DNA of 64,000 nt from Cyanobacterium aponinum PCC 10605 (GCF_000317675.1 NC_019776.1:1116001-1180000), one strand, 5' to 3'; counted from the first letter of the stretch, positions 45,165 to 54,009 are shown. Notes: a model not told the origin generated them from the sequence alone. A program made the numbers and translations.

Positions 45165-45881
45165 TTATGCGACTTTTATATATGATTCAAATAAAATTGC
45201 CTGTTTAATATCTATAACTTTACAGTCATAGTTTTCCGCTATATCCTCTATTGAATCCCCTGCGTCATATAGTTGAGCGATCGCTTTTGTGGGTACGCCC
45301 GTACCCTTGATTACAGGTTTTCCAAAAGAGATACGAGGGTCAATGATTAAAATTTTATCATCATTAGTATTATCTAATTCAGGGTAGAGTCTAGTGGCTA
45401 AGTTGTTTTCATCCCATTCTACACGGGTTAATAATTGCAGTAAAATTTCTTTCATCGCTAATTGTCCAGAGCGACTAACATTAACTAAGTCTCTTACTTC
45501 TTCTAAAAATAAGTCAACTCCATCGGTACTAAATTGCTTAGTAGCAAGAGGATGATCCGTATCAAATCTCTTACTAATATAATCAAGGGCGATTCTCACT
45601 TGATCTAAAGAAATATTATGAATAGTACGAATGACTCTTAAAATGTGAGCTTCAACTAAGTTAGTAAAAGAAAGTTGCGACATTTCTTCTGATGGGCGTT
45701 GTATTAAGGGTAGGAAATTTTGCTCACCTTTTCTTGTCTTATATTTACGTCCATTTAACCAAGTGCGTATAGTGGGCAGAGGAATATTAAGATATCGTGA
45801 AGCATCTGTTACTGAATAGATAGGGATATTATATATATCCAATTCCCATTGATTATCAGTTTGCAAGTATCTCTCTACCAT
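45165..45881 (-). CDS. DUF433 protein with MerR-like N-terminus, probable antitoxin
   Basis: 238 residues. An N-terminal helix-turn-helix (IYSVTDASRYLNIPLPTIRTWL) should bind DNA. The C-terminal DUF433 domain is visible as IDPRISFGKPVIKGTGVPTK and EDIAENYDCKVIDIKQAI. DUF433 proteins are commonly antitoxins of PIN-like toxins and repress their own operon. Here the presumed toxin gene follows on the same strand. Confidence 0.78.
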   Translation of the reverse strand: MVERYLQTDNQWELDIYNIPIYSVTDASRYLNIPLPTIRTWLNGRKYKTRKGEQNFLPLIQRPSEEMSQLSFTNLVEAHILRVIRTIHNISLDQVRIALDYISKRFDTDHPLATKQFSTDGVDLFLEEVRDLVNVSRSGQLAMKEILLQLLTRVEWDENNLATRLYPELDNTNDDKILIIDPRISFGKPVIKGTGVPTKAIAQLYDAGDSIEDIAENYDCKVIDIKQAILFESYIKVA

Positions 45882-46077
45882 ATTGTTTGGATAAGTTAAT
45901 GTTTGTTTTTTTTAGGCTAGTTTGTTGTCTGTTTATATTTTGATTTTCTCAGAATAACAAAAAACACCGCAAATATTTTTACCAATACCTCTTCTTATTA
46001 AGAATTAGCTTTTCCTAAATTTCCACATCCCCCCAATCCCCCATTTTCCCACTTCAAACCTTATTTATCCCTTATTT

Positions 46078-46289
46078 AACCTGAGTTCGGGATAAATTTT
46101 CATCTATGAATGATGGAGAAAAAAAGGCAAGAGGCAAGAGGCAAGAGGCAAAGGAAAAATTAAGAATTAGGAATTAAAAACCCCGAACACTCATTATTTG
46201 TTACTCATTACTTTCTCTCAACACCTGCAACCTGCAACCTGAAACCTGACACCTACCCTTATCCAATATTCTTAAACCGAACTGAGGTT
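46078..46289. mobile_element. MITE-like element with 13-bp inverted ends and 5-bp target duplication
   Basis: AACCTGAGTTCGG at 46078-46090 and CCGAACTGAGGTT at 46277-46289 are inverted with one mismatch and bound 212 bp. The flanks are TATTT at 46073-46077 and TATTT at 46290-46294, a direct 5-bp duplication. The interior is a mosaic: tandem gaggcaagaggcaaga, ttaagaattaggaattaaaaa, ctcattatttgttactcattac and runs of acctgcaacctgaaacctgacacc. No gene inside. It ends 6 bp from the stop of the DUF3177 gene. Confidence 0.8.
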
Positions 46290-46295
46290 TATTTA

Positions 46296-46889
46296 TTATT
46301 GCTCAAGGGCGATTCTCCCCTGTTTGACTAAACGAAAAGTGAGAAAATAAACAAAATAAATAACATAAATAATTAATCCACTCATTCCCAAAAAGCCTAA
46401 AAATCCAGTGGTAGAATTAGGATGAAACCACGATTTATAATGCCAAGGAGCTTCTAGCCACAATCTACACATAGTATCTGCACTGGCAGAAGGAACAAAT
46501 GTACAACGTAAAAAAGGAATAAATGCGATCGCACTTATTATGCCATATAAACTTACCGCCCAACGCCAAGAGGTGAGAGCCAAACGTAAACTACTTTTAG
46601 GTAAATCTCGTATTTCATCATTAATATCAGCCCAAAACCAAAGACAAATGACAATTAAAATATGTCCAGCAAACCATGCTAAATAACCAATTTGCCACAC
46701 AGGAATAAACAGATAAATTGCGATGGCTAAAAGACTAGCCACCCGCCAGTAAATAAGTAGTAAGCGTTGAATCGAGGGAATTTGAGTTTTTAAGCTCCAA
46801 ACAGAAAGAATAAGAGGTAAAACTAAGCAAATCAATAAAAATAACTTATAATTAGTCCAAACTAGAGCTTTTAATAAAATTTCTTCCAT
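46296..46889 (-). CDS. DUF3177-family membrane protein
   Basis: 197 residues with five hydrophobic segments. It matches my memory of the cyanobacterial DUF3177 family (LVWTNYKLFLL start, FWADINDEIRDLPKSSLRLALTSWRW loop, LGFLGMSGLIIYV end). No function is known. Its terminus lies right beside a mobile element. The cp12 gene lies downstream of nothing else here; the two share the minus strand but a terminator separates them. Confidence 0.75.
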   Translation of the reverse strand: MEEILLKALVWTNYKLFLLICLVLPLILSVWSLKTQIPSIQRLLLIYWRVASLLAIAIYLFIPVWQIGYLAWFAGHILIVICLWFWADINDEIRDLPKSSLRLALTSWRWAVSLYGIISAIAFIPFLRCTFVPSASADTMCRLWLEAPWHYKSWFHPNSTTGFLGFLGMSGLIIYVIYFVYFLTFRLVKQGRIALEQ

Positions 46890-46899
46890 AAAATCACAC

Positions 46900-46935
46900 C
46901 AATAAACAAAAATAGGTGGGGAAAACCCACCCTAT
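46900..46935 (-). terminator. Rho-independent terminator after cp12
   Basis: ATAGGTGGG at 46912-46920 and CCCACCCTAT at 46926-46935 form a GC-rich hairpin with a GAAAA loop. On the minus strand it is followed by TTTTTGTTTATT. It sits 29 bp after the cp12 stop and just before the next minus-strand gene. Confidence 0.8.
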
Positions 46936-46963
46936 AGTAAATGAATTATTGAAACTAGGATAA

Positions 46964-47188
46964 TTAGTCATCATAAAGACGACATTCAGCCGCTTCAGGA
47001 TTTTCGGAACAATATTGTTCTAAAGAGTTTTTCTTAGGTTCTTTAGTTTTTTGGTGGGAAGCCTCAGCTTGTAATTCTTCCACTGCATCCCATGCCGCCG
47101 CACACTCTCCAGAGTTACTATCAGGGCTATCGCACACTTCCCTAGCGTGTTTTAATTCTTCTTGAATTTGGTCTTGAATATTGCTCAT
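46964..47188 (-). CDS. Calvin-cycle regulator CP12
   Basis: A 74-residue intrinsically disordered protein that links phosphoribulokinase and GAPDH into an inactive complex in the dark. The N-terminal Cys pair (Cys19, Cys29), the conserved AAAWDAVEEL core and the C-terminal Cys pair (Cys60, Cys69) in YCSENPEAAECRLYDD are all present. The full set of four Cys is the redox-switch form. It has its own terminator. Confidence 0.96.
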   Translation of the reverse strand: MSNIQDQIQEELKHAREVCDSPDSNSGECAAAWDAVEELQAEASHQKTKEPKKNSLEQYCSENPEAAECRLYDD

Positions 47189-47324
47189 AGTTTTTAATTC
47201 CTTTAACTTTGATATTATTATCTTTCTATAGCTTATAACAGAATTTTAATCTTTGTTATGGGGATAAGTTCCATTGCTATTTAGAAAATTATATATTAAC
47301 TCGACTATGTTGATGAGGCAATTG

Positions 47325-47501
47325 TTAATTATCTGATTCCTTATCATTATTATCGTTATCATCATCTCTTATTACTTCATCCTTAAATCCTCTCAGGGTT
47401 TTTCCTAAAGAACTACCTAACTCTGGTATTTTTTTTGGACCAAAAATTAAAACCGCCACGATCAAAATAATAATTACTTCAGCCCAACCTAAACCAAACA
47501 T
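47325..47501 (-). CDS. Twin-arginine translocase TatA/TatE-family protein
   Basis: 58 residues from the ATG at 47501. It starts MFGLGWAEVIIILIVAVLIF (one membrane helix), followed by the hinge GPKKIPELGSSLGKTLRGFK and an acidic Asn/Asp tail. The FGP-K-LPELG pattern is diagnostic of TatA/E pore subunits. The RR-type signal of the metallo-hydrolase at 59040 is one possible client in this window. Confidence 0.93.
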   Translation of the reverse strand: MFGLGWAEVIIILIVAVLIFGPKKIPELGSSLGKTLRGFKDEVIRDDDNDNNDKESDN

Positions 47502-47553
47502 ATTTATATTCTCTCAAATTTAGATAAAATACCGATTCATTTTAACAATATTT

Positions 47554-47729
47554 AACCTCAGTTCGACGTAGTAATTTTAGATTGGACTAGATTGTGGGTT
47601 GCAGGTGTCGGGGTGTTTAGGGGATGAGGGGGAAACAAGTAATGAGTTCGGATTTTTTAATTATCAACTATTCACTAATTGCCCTTTTCGCCATCACTTA
47701 TAGATGAAAATTTACCCCAAACTCAGGTT
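47554..47729. repeat. MITE-like repeat ending inside the ketoacyl synthase stop codon
   Basis: AACCTCAGTTCG at 47554 and the inverted ACTCAGGTT at 47721-47729 bound a unit with gttgcaggtgtcggggtg, ggggatgaggggg and cgccatcacttatagatgaaaattt modules. The TAA stop of the next gene (47728-47730) includes its last bases. No clean target duplication is visible. Confidence 0.65.
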
Positions 47730-48855
47730 ATGTAATATTCTGCATAGCAATCGCAACATTTTGACCTCCAAAACCGAAACTAAAACAAAGTACCTTTTTT
47801 AAAGGATGGTGATGGGATTTTTTCACAAAATTAAGCTCAAAATCAAGGGTTAGATTCATCGTATTTGGTAAGAGAGTTTGTTTCTCTAAAGCTAAAAAGT
47901 TGAGGGCGGAGGCGATCGCACCTCCAGCCCCTAATGTGTGTCCTGTAAATCCTTTCGTAGAACTAACATAGGGAGAGTGGGGAAATAGTTTTTTAATAAT
48001 CAGTGCTTCTCGTTGATCATTTAAAATTGTCCCTGTACCATGAGCATGAATATAATCAATTTCTTGGGGGCATAAACCAGAATTATAGAGACAATCTTTA
48101 ACACAGCGAATGGCAGTTTCACCATCTGACTCAGGAGTAGTCATCGCCAAAGCATCACAATTCATACTCCAACCAAGAATTTCTCCGTAAATTTTAGCAT
48201 TTCTTAAACGGGCAGATTCCTCCGTTTCTAATAATAATAATCCTCCTCCTTCTCCTAAAACTAAACCGCTTCTGTTCACGGCAAAAGGGAAACAACCCTC
48301 TTGAGAAAGAGCTTTCATCTGATTAAATCCCGTGATGGTTAGAGGAGTAATGGCGGTTTCTACTCCTCCGACTACAACTTGTGAGCATCTATTTTGTTTA
48401 ATTAATTCATATCCAAGAGCGATCGCAACTATGCCCGTAGCACAGGCGTTAGCAGGAGCAGAAACAAAACCTTGAGTTTGCAGATATTGGGCAATCATTA
48501 AAGCAGGTTGAGAAGGCAAAGTATGCAACCAAGACAAAGAAGAAAAATCAGGAGCAAAAGAAGATAAAAAATATTCCCATTGACTTTGACAACCCCGACT
48601 TGAACCCACAATCACCCCAATATTATCTTGAGGGAGAGTTAATTTTGCATCCTGACATAATTGCTGTATAAGGATTTTAGTTAAATCATGGATAGACACT
48701 GGTTGTTTTTCAATCATCCCCAAAGGTAGAGGAGGGAGAAAAGAAAAAGGTTGTTGAATTTTTATCCCAGAAACATCATTAAGGATTTTCTGCCAAGTAT
48801 CTTGAGTATTTCCTAAACAGGTAAAAAGGCTAACGCCCGTAACAACTATTTTCAA
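47728..48855 (-). CDS. Beta-ketoacyl-ACP synthase (KAS II-like)
   Basis: A 375-residue thiolase-fold condensing enzyme with the triad Cys138 (NACATGIVA), His272 (IHAHGTGT) and His306 (FTGHTLGAGG). It is shorter than FabF (about 410) and more divergent, so it is probably a second KAS of special lipid or secondary metabolism rather than the main FabF. No acyl carrier protein gene is adjacent. The C-terminal SFGFGGQNVAIAM is complete. Confidence 0.85.
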   Translation of the reverse strand: MKIVVTGVSLFTCLGNTQDTWQKILNDVSGIKIQQPFSFLPPLPLGMIEKQPVSIHDLTKILIQQLCQDAKLTLPQDNIGVIVGSSRGCQSQWEYFLSSFAPDFSSLSWLHTLPSQPALMIAQYLQTQGFVSAPANACATGIVAIALGYELIKQNRCSQVVVGGVETAITPLTITGFNQMKALSQEGCFPFAVNRSGLVLGEGGGLLLLETEESARLRNAKIYGEILGWSMNCDALAMTTPESDGETAIRCVKDCLYNSGLCPQEIDYIHAHGTGTILNDQREALIIKKLFPHSPYVSSTKGFTGHTLGAGGAIASALNFLALEKQTLLPNTMNLTLDFELNFVKKSHHHPLKKVLCFSFGFGGQNVAIAMQNIT

Positions 48856-48889
48856 AACTAGAGATAAAAATGTAGAAAAGGGAATAGAT

Positions 48890-49018
48890 TTTTAAAGAGC
48901 AAAGTTAAAAGGGCAATGGGCAAAGGTGAATAGTGAATAGTTGATAATTACTCGTTACTTAATTACTCCCCTAAACCTGACACCTGAAACCTCTTTCATA
49001 ACTCCGAACCCCGAACTC
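48890..49018. repeat. Composite repeat
   Basis: Contains gggcaatgggcaaagg, gtgaatagtgaatagttgataattactcg, ctcccctaaacctgacacctgaaacctc and ctccgaaccccgaactcc modules in the usual order. No palindrome of the 20-bp classes. Confidence 0.65.
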
Positions 49019-49864
49019 CTATTTCTTCAAATTCTCCGCTCCAGAAATTACTTCAGCAGATTCAATGCGATCGCCTTGGTTAATATTTGTAACTACATCC
49101 ATACCTTCTGTTACTCTACCGAAAACGGCATAATTACCATCAAGGAAGGGTAATTCAGCTAAAGTAAAATAGAATTGAGCAGAAGCAGAATCAGGCATCT
49201 GAGAACGTGCCATCGCAATAACACCATAGTCATGTTTTAACTCAGGTGCGGTAGTAATGGTTTGACCATAAATAATTTCGGGAGGGGTAACTCCTTCTTT
49301 AGTTTCATCATATTCAGGACGAATTTCAAGGGGAATATAACGAGAAGTTTTTGTAGTGGGGTCAACATAACTACCAGTACCTAAAGCAGTTACAGGAAGG
49401 CTGGGATCTTTACTTTGAGGATCTCCACCCTGTGCTACAAAGGGTTGAGGTTCTTTGATAACACGGTGAAACATAGAACCGTTATAAACCCCTTGTTGTA
49501 CTAAATCGACGAAATTTCCTGCGGTAATGGGGGCATTATTGCCGTCAAGTTCAATGGTAACGGATTGTCCGTTAATTTTCATTACTACTGTTGCGTTTCC
49601 TTCTAAACGAGGTAAATTCATAGAGTTATTATTTAGACTAATGTTATCTTGATTGTTACTTTCCTTCCCATTGGAATTAGTTTCCCCTGAAGGAAGATTG
49701 TCTTCTGAATTGCTATTATCTACCGCAGAGGTAGCGGTTTCTTGAGTGTTATTATCGACCCCTGAAGTAGCATTTAACTGTTGACATCCTGATAAACCTA
49801 TTACCGTGATTAAACAGAGAACCACGATTAAATTAAGATTTTTATTAAAAGATGAAACTTTCAT
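49019..49864 (-). CDS. Cyclophilin-type peptidyl-prolyl isomerase lipoprotein
   Basis: 281 residues. A lipoprotein signal ends with the lipobox LSGC at Cys27, so it is anchored in a membrane on the periplasmic or lumenal side. An Asn/Ser-rich linker follows to ~90. The cyclophilin domain has [47 protein letters not shown] and [14 protein letters not shown], with the catalytic Arg (FHRV) and Phe present. It probably helps fold exported proteins. Confidence 0.92.
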   Translation of the reverse strand: MKVSSFNKNLNLIVVLCLITVIGLSGCQQLNATSGVDNNTQETATSAVDNSNSEDNLPSGETNSNGKESNNQDNISLNNNSMNLPRLEGNATVVMKINGQSVTIELDGNNAPITAGNFVDLVQQGVYNGSMFHRVIKEPQPFVAQGGDPQSKDPSLPVTALGTGSYVDPTTKTSRYIPLEIRPEYDETKEGVTPPEIIYGQTITTAPELKHDYGVIAMARSQMPDSASAQFYFTLAELPFLDGNYAVFGRVTEGMDVVTNINQGDRIESAEVISGAENLKK

Positions 49865-49948
49865 ATAGCTTTATTTTTCTTAGTTATTATAAATCAAAAG
49901 GTGAGTTAAGAGTTAGGGGTTGATGTACGCAGTTATTATAAAATTCAG

Positions 49949-50812
49949 TTAACGAAAAACGAATACAGGAATTTGAGTAGAGCGTAGAATCTGAATAGTA
50001 GTGCTACCAATTACTAATTGGCGAATACGATTATGACCATAAGCTCCCATCAATAACATACTAATATCATTTTCAGAAATATAAGATGCGATCGCCTCTT
50101 CAGGATGTCCTTCTATCAGTAAACAAATTGGATTAAAACCTGCTAAAGTAGCCAATTCCTGTCCCTTCATGAGATTAACATGGGCTTTTTGATCCTTTTT
50201 ATCTTTTGTAACGGTTACTAAATGCAATTCTAAACCTTGAAAAATAGGAGAAGAAGTAATAAGTTGTAATAGTTTTTGACAACTAGCACTGTCATCATAG
50301 GCAAATAATAACCGCTCAATGGGCTTAAACTGAAGGGGAACAACTAAACAAGGTTTATGACTACTACGAATAATCCTCTCCACATTTCCCCCTAAATGCT
50401 TTGATGCAAACTCTGCATTTTCTCCCCTTTTACCTAATACAATTAAATCATTATTACTTTCAAACTCATGTAAAGTATCAACTAAAAAACCTTTTTTTGA
50501 AATTAAATTAACATTTATTACCCCTTCTGCTTGTAAGATTTCTTTTGCAGTTTTTAAAATTAACTTAGATTTTTCATGATTTAATTGAGCTTTATGATGT
50601 TCTAATTCCACTAATTTTTCTAATAAATCTTCAGAAGCCCCTAACCCAATTGCTCCGCTAAAATTGCCAGTAGAAACTACTTTTTGAGAACGAATATCTG
50701 TAACCGATAAAACATTTATTTGAGCATTTAATCTCTTTGCAAACCAAGCACCATAATGGTAAATATTTTTAGCAATAATTGATCCATCTGTACAAACTAA
50801 TATATTTTTCAT
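49949..50812 (-). CDS. Tandem universal stress protein
   Basis: 287 residues made of two UspA domains. The first starts ILVCTDGSIIAKNIYHYG and ends KRGENAEFASKHLGGNVERIIRSSHKPCLVV. The second starts RLLFAYDDSASCQKLL and ends MGAYGHNRIRQLVIGSTTIQILRSTQIPVFVF. The ATP-binding G-x2-G-x9-G(S/T) motif is visible in the second domain (GAYGHNRIRQLVIGST). Role: a stress-response nucleotide-binding protein in the cytoplasm, with no specific partner shown. Confidence 0.92.
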   Translation of the reverse strand: MKNILVCTDGSIIAKNIYHYGAWFAKRLNAQINVLSVTDIRSQKVVSTGNFSGAIGLGASEDLLEKLVELEHHKAQLNHEKSKLILKTAKEILQAEGVINVNLISKKGFLVDTLHEFESNNDLIVLGKRGENAEFASKHLGGNVERIIRSSHKPCLVVPLQFKPIERLLFAYDDSASCQKLLQLITSSPIFQGLELHLVTVTKDKKDQKAHVNLMKGQELATLAGFNPICLLIEGHPEEAIASYISENDISMLLMGAYGHNRIRQLVIGSTTIQILRSTQIPVFVFR

Positions 50813-50929
50813 AGTTTTAAAATAAATTTTTATGGCTCTTCTACAGGGAGGAAAGGGTAAAAAATCACATTTATTATAGGTTAAAAAATGTTAAATAATT
50901 TAGTTAACAAATTACCAGAAATTCAAGAC

Positions 50930-51240
50930 TTTCGCAAGAAAAAAGGTAAAAGACACCCATTGGATACTGTTAAGGTCAGGTGTCAAGTTGCAGATTACAG
51001 GTGGTAGGGGTTGAATATATTTAACCCTTACGGTGATGAGGGGAGAGGGGGAAGCGAATGGCCATTCGCCCATACAGGAGTTATGAAAGAGGTGTCAGGT
51101 TTCAGGTTTGACGGTTTCAGGTTTTAGAAGAAAGTAATGAGTGTTCAGAGTTTTTAATTTTTAATTTTTAATTATCAACTATTCACTAATAGCCCTTTTC
51201 ACCATAACTTAGAGATAAAAATTTATCCAGACCTTAGGTT
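50930..51240. repeat. Composite repeat filling a 426-bp gap
   Basis: Modules include aaggtcaggtgtcaagttgc, a GGGTTGAATATATTTAACCC near-palindrome at ~51009, GCGAATGGCCATTCGC at 51054-51069, three ttttaattttt copies and the end CCAGACCTTAGGTT at about 51229-51242, next to the metallophosphoesterase stop. It carries both palindrome classes in one unit. The first ~100 bp (50813-50929) are unique. Confidence 0.7.
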
Positions 51241-52249
51241 AATTATCTTTTGCAGAGTGTAATGTAAAAATAGTAATTTCTGGACGACAGTTAAAGCGAA
51301 TATAAGGGTAAGCCATCCCAACACCTCGATTAGTATAGAGTAGCAAATCGCTAAATCGATATAATCCTTCAGGAAATTGTTGTCCATAAGGAGGAAGAAA
51401 AGGAGGTTTTCTAAAAGGAATTTTAATTTGTCCACCGTGAGAATGTCCGGATAATTGCAATTGGAAACGATGGGTTTTCCACGCTAAAACCGCAAAATCC
51501 GGTTCATGAACCAATAAAATATTTGCACCCTTGTCAGGTATTTGTGTTAACACACTATCTAAATCATCTTTACCATATAAAACATCATCAACACCGATAA
51601 TATTCAGATAACTACTGTTATTTTCAATGGTATAAACTCTATTTCTTAAAGTAATAATATCGCTATCTTTTAAACCTTCTCTGACTAACTTATGGCTTGT
51701 GGCATAGTCATGATTTCCTAATATAGCAAAACTCTTGTAATGGGGCTTAAGTTTACTTAAACTGTTAATTAAAGTTATTTGATCATCATCAAAATATCTT
51801 CTTCGGGGAGTATCTTGAATAGGAAAACCCGCCTTATTTAAAAACCTTTTAATCAAGCTAGGATGTTCTTCTGCGTAGGGAATTTTAGGAATAATTCTTT
51901 CTTCTAATCTATCTAATCTAGTGGAATAGCTACCCGATTGAGAAAAAAAATCCCCCGTTAAAACAATTATGTCGGGCTGTTGTTCATTAATTAAATTAAC
52001 TATATTGGTTAACCTTTCTTCTGTCATCCATTGGTTAATGTGAATATCACTAACTTGTAAAATTCTCCACCCCTCAAAATTTTCCTCTAAATTAGGCAGG
52101 GTTATATCAAGATTTTTTATTTGAATCCATTGAGGTTCTATTTGGTAAATATAAGTAACTAAAGCGATAGAAGAAAATATGAATATAGTCGAGACAATGA
52201 TTAACCAACGAAAAAAACCAAAAATAAAAAACCTCAATATTTTAATCAT
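51239..52249 (-). CDS. Membrane-anchored metallophosphoesterase
   Basis: 336 residues. A transmembrane anchor lies at ~8-35. The calcineurin-like domain has QVSDIHINQW (Asp68, His70), LTGDFFSQ, ILGNHDYATS and LSGHSHGGQIKIP, all five metal-binding motifs. Similar YkuE-like enzymes act on UDP-diacylglucosamine or other phosphoesters at the membrane, but the substrate here is unknown. The divergent promoter of the structured RNA begins 10 bp from its start codon. Confidence 0.85.
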   Translation of the reverse strand: MIKILRFFIFGFFRWLIIVSTIFIFSSIALVTYIYQIEPQWIQIKNLDITLPNLEENFEGWRILQVSDIHINQWMTEERLTNIVNLINEQQPDIIVLTGDFFSQSGSYSTRLDRLEERIIPKIPYAEEHPSLIKRFLNKAGFPIQDTPRRRYFDDDQITLINSLSKLKPHYKSFAILGNHDYATSHKLVREGLKDSDIITLRNRVYTIENNSSYLNIIGVDDVLYGKDDLDSVLTQIPDKGANILLVHEPDFAVLAWKTHRFQLQLSGHSHGGQIKIPFRKPPFLPPYGQQFPEGLYRFSDLLLYTNRGVGMAYPYIRFNCRPEITIFTLHSAKDN

Positions 52250-52258
52250 AAATAAAAC

Positions 52259-52286
52259 TTGGCTTCACCAAAAATATTGCTATCTT
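52259..52286 (+). promoter_or_regulatory. Sigma-70-type promoter candidate
   Basis: TTGGCT (52259-52264), 16-bp spacer, TATCTT (52281-52286). It points rightward into the hairpin-rich region that has no ORF and is divergent from the metallophosphoesterase gene. It would start transcription near 52293. Confidence 0.5.
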
Positions 52287-52294
52287 TAATTTAA

Positions 52295-52675
52295 CGGGTA
52301 CGAGTGGGAAATCCCTAGTTTCAGTGTAACGAAATGGATGAAAACGAATCCTAACGTGTTATAACGAAGTTGGTTATTAACCCGCCCGACTGTCTAAAAG
52401 GGTTGCGAACTACTAGCAGATCGAGGAAGCAATCAACCCACTGATCCTCTAAACAAGTTTTTATGAACATGGTTGAGAAGGTGTAGAATTTTTTTAGTTC
52501 TATGGGACTGCAGAAGGCGGTTTCCTGCTCTGGTTCTAGCTTAGACTAGATAAAAAGCCTAGAAATAGGCACAGATGCGCAATAAGACTCGACAATACTT
52601 AGATTTAGTTCGGAGTATTGTAAAGCTAAAGCGTTGGTAGATGAGACGAAAAGCTCATGTTTCAGCGAAACAAAT
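52295..52675 (+). ncRNA. Candidate structured RNA with pseudoknot, unknown family
   Basis: No ORF of note lies in 52250-52684, yet many clean hairpins are visible: TCTAG/CTAGA (52535-52550), GCCTA-GAAA-TAGGC (52557-52570, a GNRA loop on the plus strand), ACAATACT/AGTATTGT (52592-52621), ATGAG/CTCAT (52641-52658) and GTTTC/GAAAC (52659-52671). Upstream, GGGTTG (52400-52405) pairs with CAACCC (52434-52439), while GAGGA inside it (52423-52427) pairs with TCCTC outside (52445-52449), an H-type pseudoknot. A promoter lies just upstream. It does not fit tmRNA, RNase P RNA or group I/II introns by eye. A HEARO/omega-RNA without its nuclease ORF is one possibility. Confidence 0.6.
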
Positions 52676-52684
52676 GTAAGTACT

Positions 52685-53110
52685 TCACGCAATTAATTTA
52701 CGGCGTTTTTGCTCAAACTCGTTTTCGGAAATCAACCCATCTTGACGTAATTTTTCTAATTCTCTAATGGCTTGTGCCACTTCCGTAATTTGTTTTGCAT
52801 CTATTGAATTATTTTCAGTTAACGGTAACTCAGGATTAAAGCGAGAATAAAAATAATTTGAATCTTGTGCTAAGTATAAAACAGCATCGATCGCACAGGC
52901 AATTCTAGCCATAGGACTTTCCCAACTGAGGATAAAGTAAATTAAACCCCATAATGGTTGTCCAAGATAAAGTTTATGTAGTCCCACTAAAGGGGTTACA
53001 GTACCAATTAAAGCCAAAACAACAGAAAAAATTTTCTTCTTAGGTTGTTGATAAAAATTAAAAAGCTGAGAAACCATAATTTTTTGGTTACGGAAATCCG
53101 TATGTTTCAA
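52685..53110 (-). CDS. TM2-domain protein with C-terminal SHOCT-like helix
   Basis: 141 residues; an alternative start is Met12 at 53077. Two hydrophobic helices with LVGLHKLYLGQPLWGLIYFIL make the TM2 domain (small membrane hairpin of unknown role). The C-terminus EKLRQDGLISENEFEQKRRKLI is a SHOCT-type short helical motif seen at the ends of many membrane proteins. It is convergent with the structured RNA, 10 bp away. Confidence 0.78.
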   Translation of the reverse strand: MKHTDFRNQKIMVSQLFNFYQQPKKKIFSVVLALIGTVTPLVGLHKLYLGQPLWGLIYFILSWESPMARIACAIDAVLYLAQDSNYFYSRFNPELPLTENNSIDAKQITEVAQAIRELEKLRQDGLISENEFEQKRRKLIA

Positions 53111-53207
53111 AACAATATCGATAATTCTATAATTAGAATATACGAAACTTTTATAAAAATTTGTAGAAAAACAAACATCTATATTTTACTGAGATAAAGA
53201 GGTTAAC

Positions 53208-53522
53208 ATGGGATTTTTTGATTCTGAAGTCGTTCAACAAGAGGCAAAGCAACTTTTCGAGGATTATCAATCACTGATGAAATTAGGCGGTGAGTTCGGA
53301 AAATTTGACAGGGAAGGAAAGAAAATTTTTATTGAAAAAATGGAAAATATGATGGAGCGTTATCGTATTTTTATGAAACGTTTTGAACTCTCTGAAGATT
53401 TTATGGCAAAAATGACCGTTGAACAATTAAAGACTCAGTTAAGTCAATTTGGTACTACTCCTGATCAAATGTTTCAACAAATGCACATGACTTTAGAAAG
53501 AATGAAACAAGAAATCAAATAA
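53208..53522 (+). CDS. DUF1825-family protein
   Basis: A 104-residue, fully helical soluble protein: MGFFDSEVVQQEAKQLFEDY start, FDREGKKIFIEKMENMMERYRIFMKRFELS core and a Met-rich end. This matches the cyanobacterial and plastid DUF1825 family of unknown function. It is divergent from the TM2 gene. The next gene 145 bp downstream is also a small DUF gene, but a repeat-like AAGTTCGGTTTAACCT lies between them. Confidence 0.85.
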   Translation: MGFFDSEVVQQEAKQLFEDYQSLMKLGGEFGKFDREGKKIFIEKMENMMERYRIFMKRFELSEDFMAKMTVEQLKTQLSQFGTTPDQMFQQMHMTLERMKQEIK

Positions 53523-53667
53523 ACTTAAATTTATAATCAATAATTTTCAGGAAAAACCTATTCTTTAAGTTCGGTTTAACCTAATCACGAAAAATAATCT
53601 AATTGGTAAATTGTAAATATTAAATCTTTATAAAAAAACATATAGATTATTTTTAGGAGTAAAAACA

Positions 53668-54009
53668 GTGAACTATCAAAGTAATGGCAATAAATTTTTT
53701 CAAACAGGAGAAGGAGACAATAATTTTTTAGAATATATCCAATCCCTAACTCCCGAAACCATTGCTCAATTATCTAAACCTCAATCATCAGAAGTTTTCC
53801 AAGTTATGGAACGTAATATTGTAGGAATGTTAGGCAGTTTACCTCCTGAACATTTTGGGGTGATGGTAAGTACTAGTAGGGAAAATTTAGGCAGACTTCT
53901 CGCTTCGGCAATGATGAGCGGTTATTTTTTACGTAATGCCGAGCAGAGAATGAATTTTGAGAAGGCTTTTATGGCAGGAGAGTCCCATGATGAGCAATCA
54001 TCGAAGTAA
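53668..54009 (+). CDS. DUF760-family protein
   Basis: 113 residues, with a GTG start at 53668 preceded by AGGAG. The block FGVMVSTSRENLGRLLASAM and FLRNAEQRMNFEKA are the hallmarks of DUF760, a cyanobacterial and chloroplast family. The plant homologues are chloroplast proteins of unclear role. Soluble, helical. Confidence 0.82.
   Translation: MNYQSNGNKFFQTGEGDNNFLEYIQSLTPETIAQLSKPQSSEVFQVMERNIVGMLGSLPPEHFGVMVSTSRENLGRLLASAMMSGYFLRNAEQRMNFEKAFMAGESHDEQSSK

Noticed and set aside
52295-52675. tmRNA, group I intron or group II intron
   Set aside because: No tRNA-like ends, tag ORF, intron core or domain V could be seen in the region on either strand.
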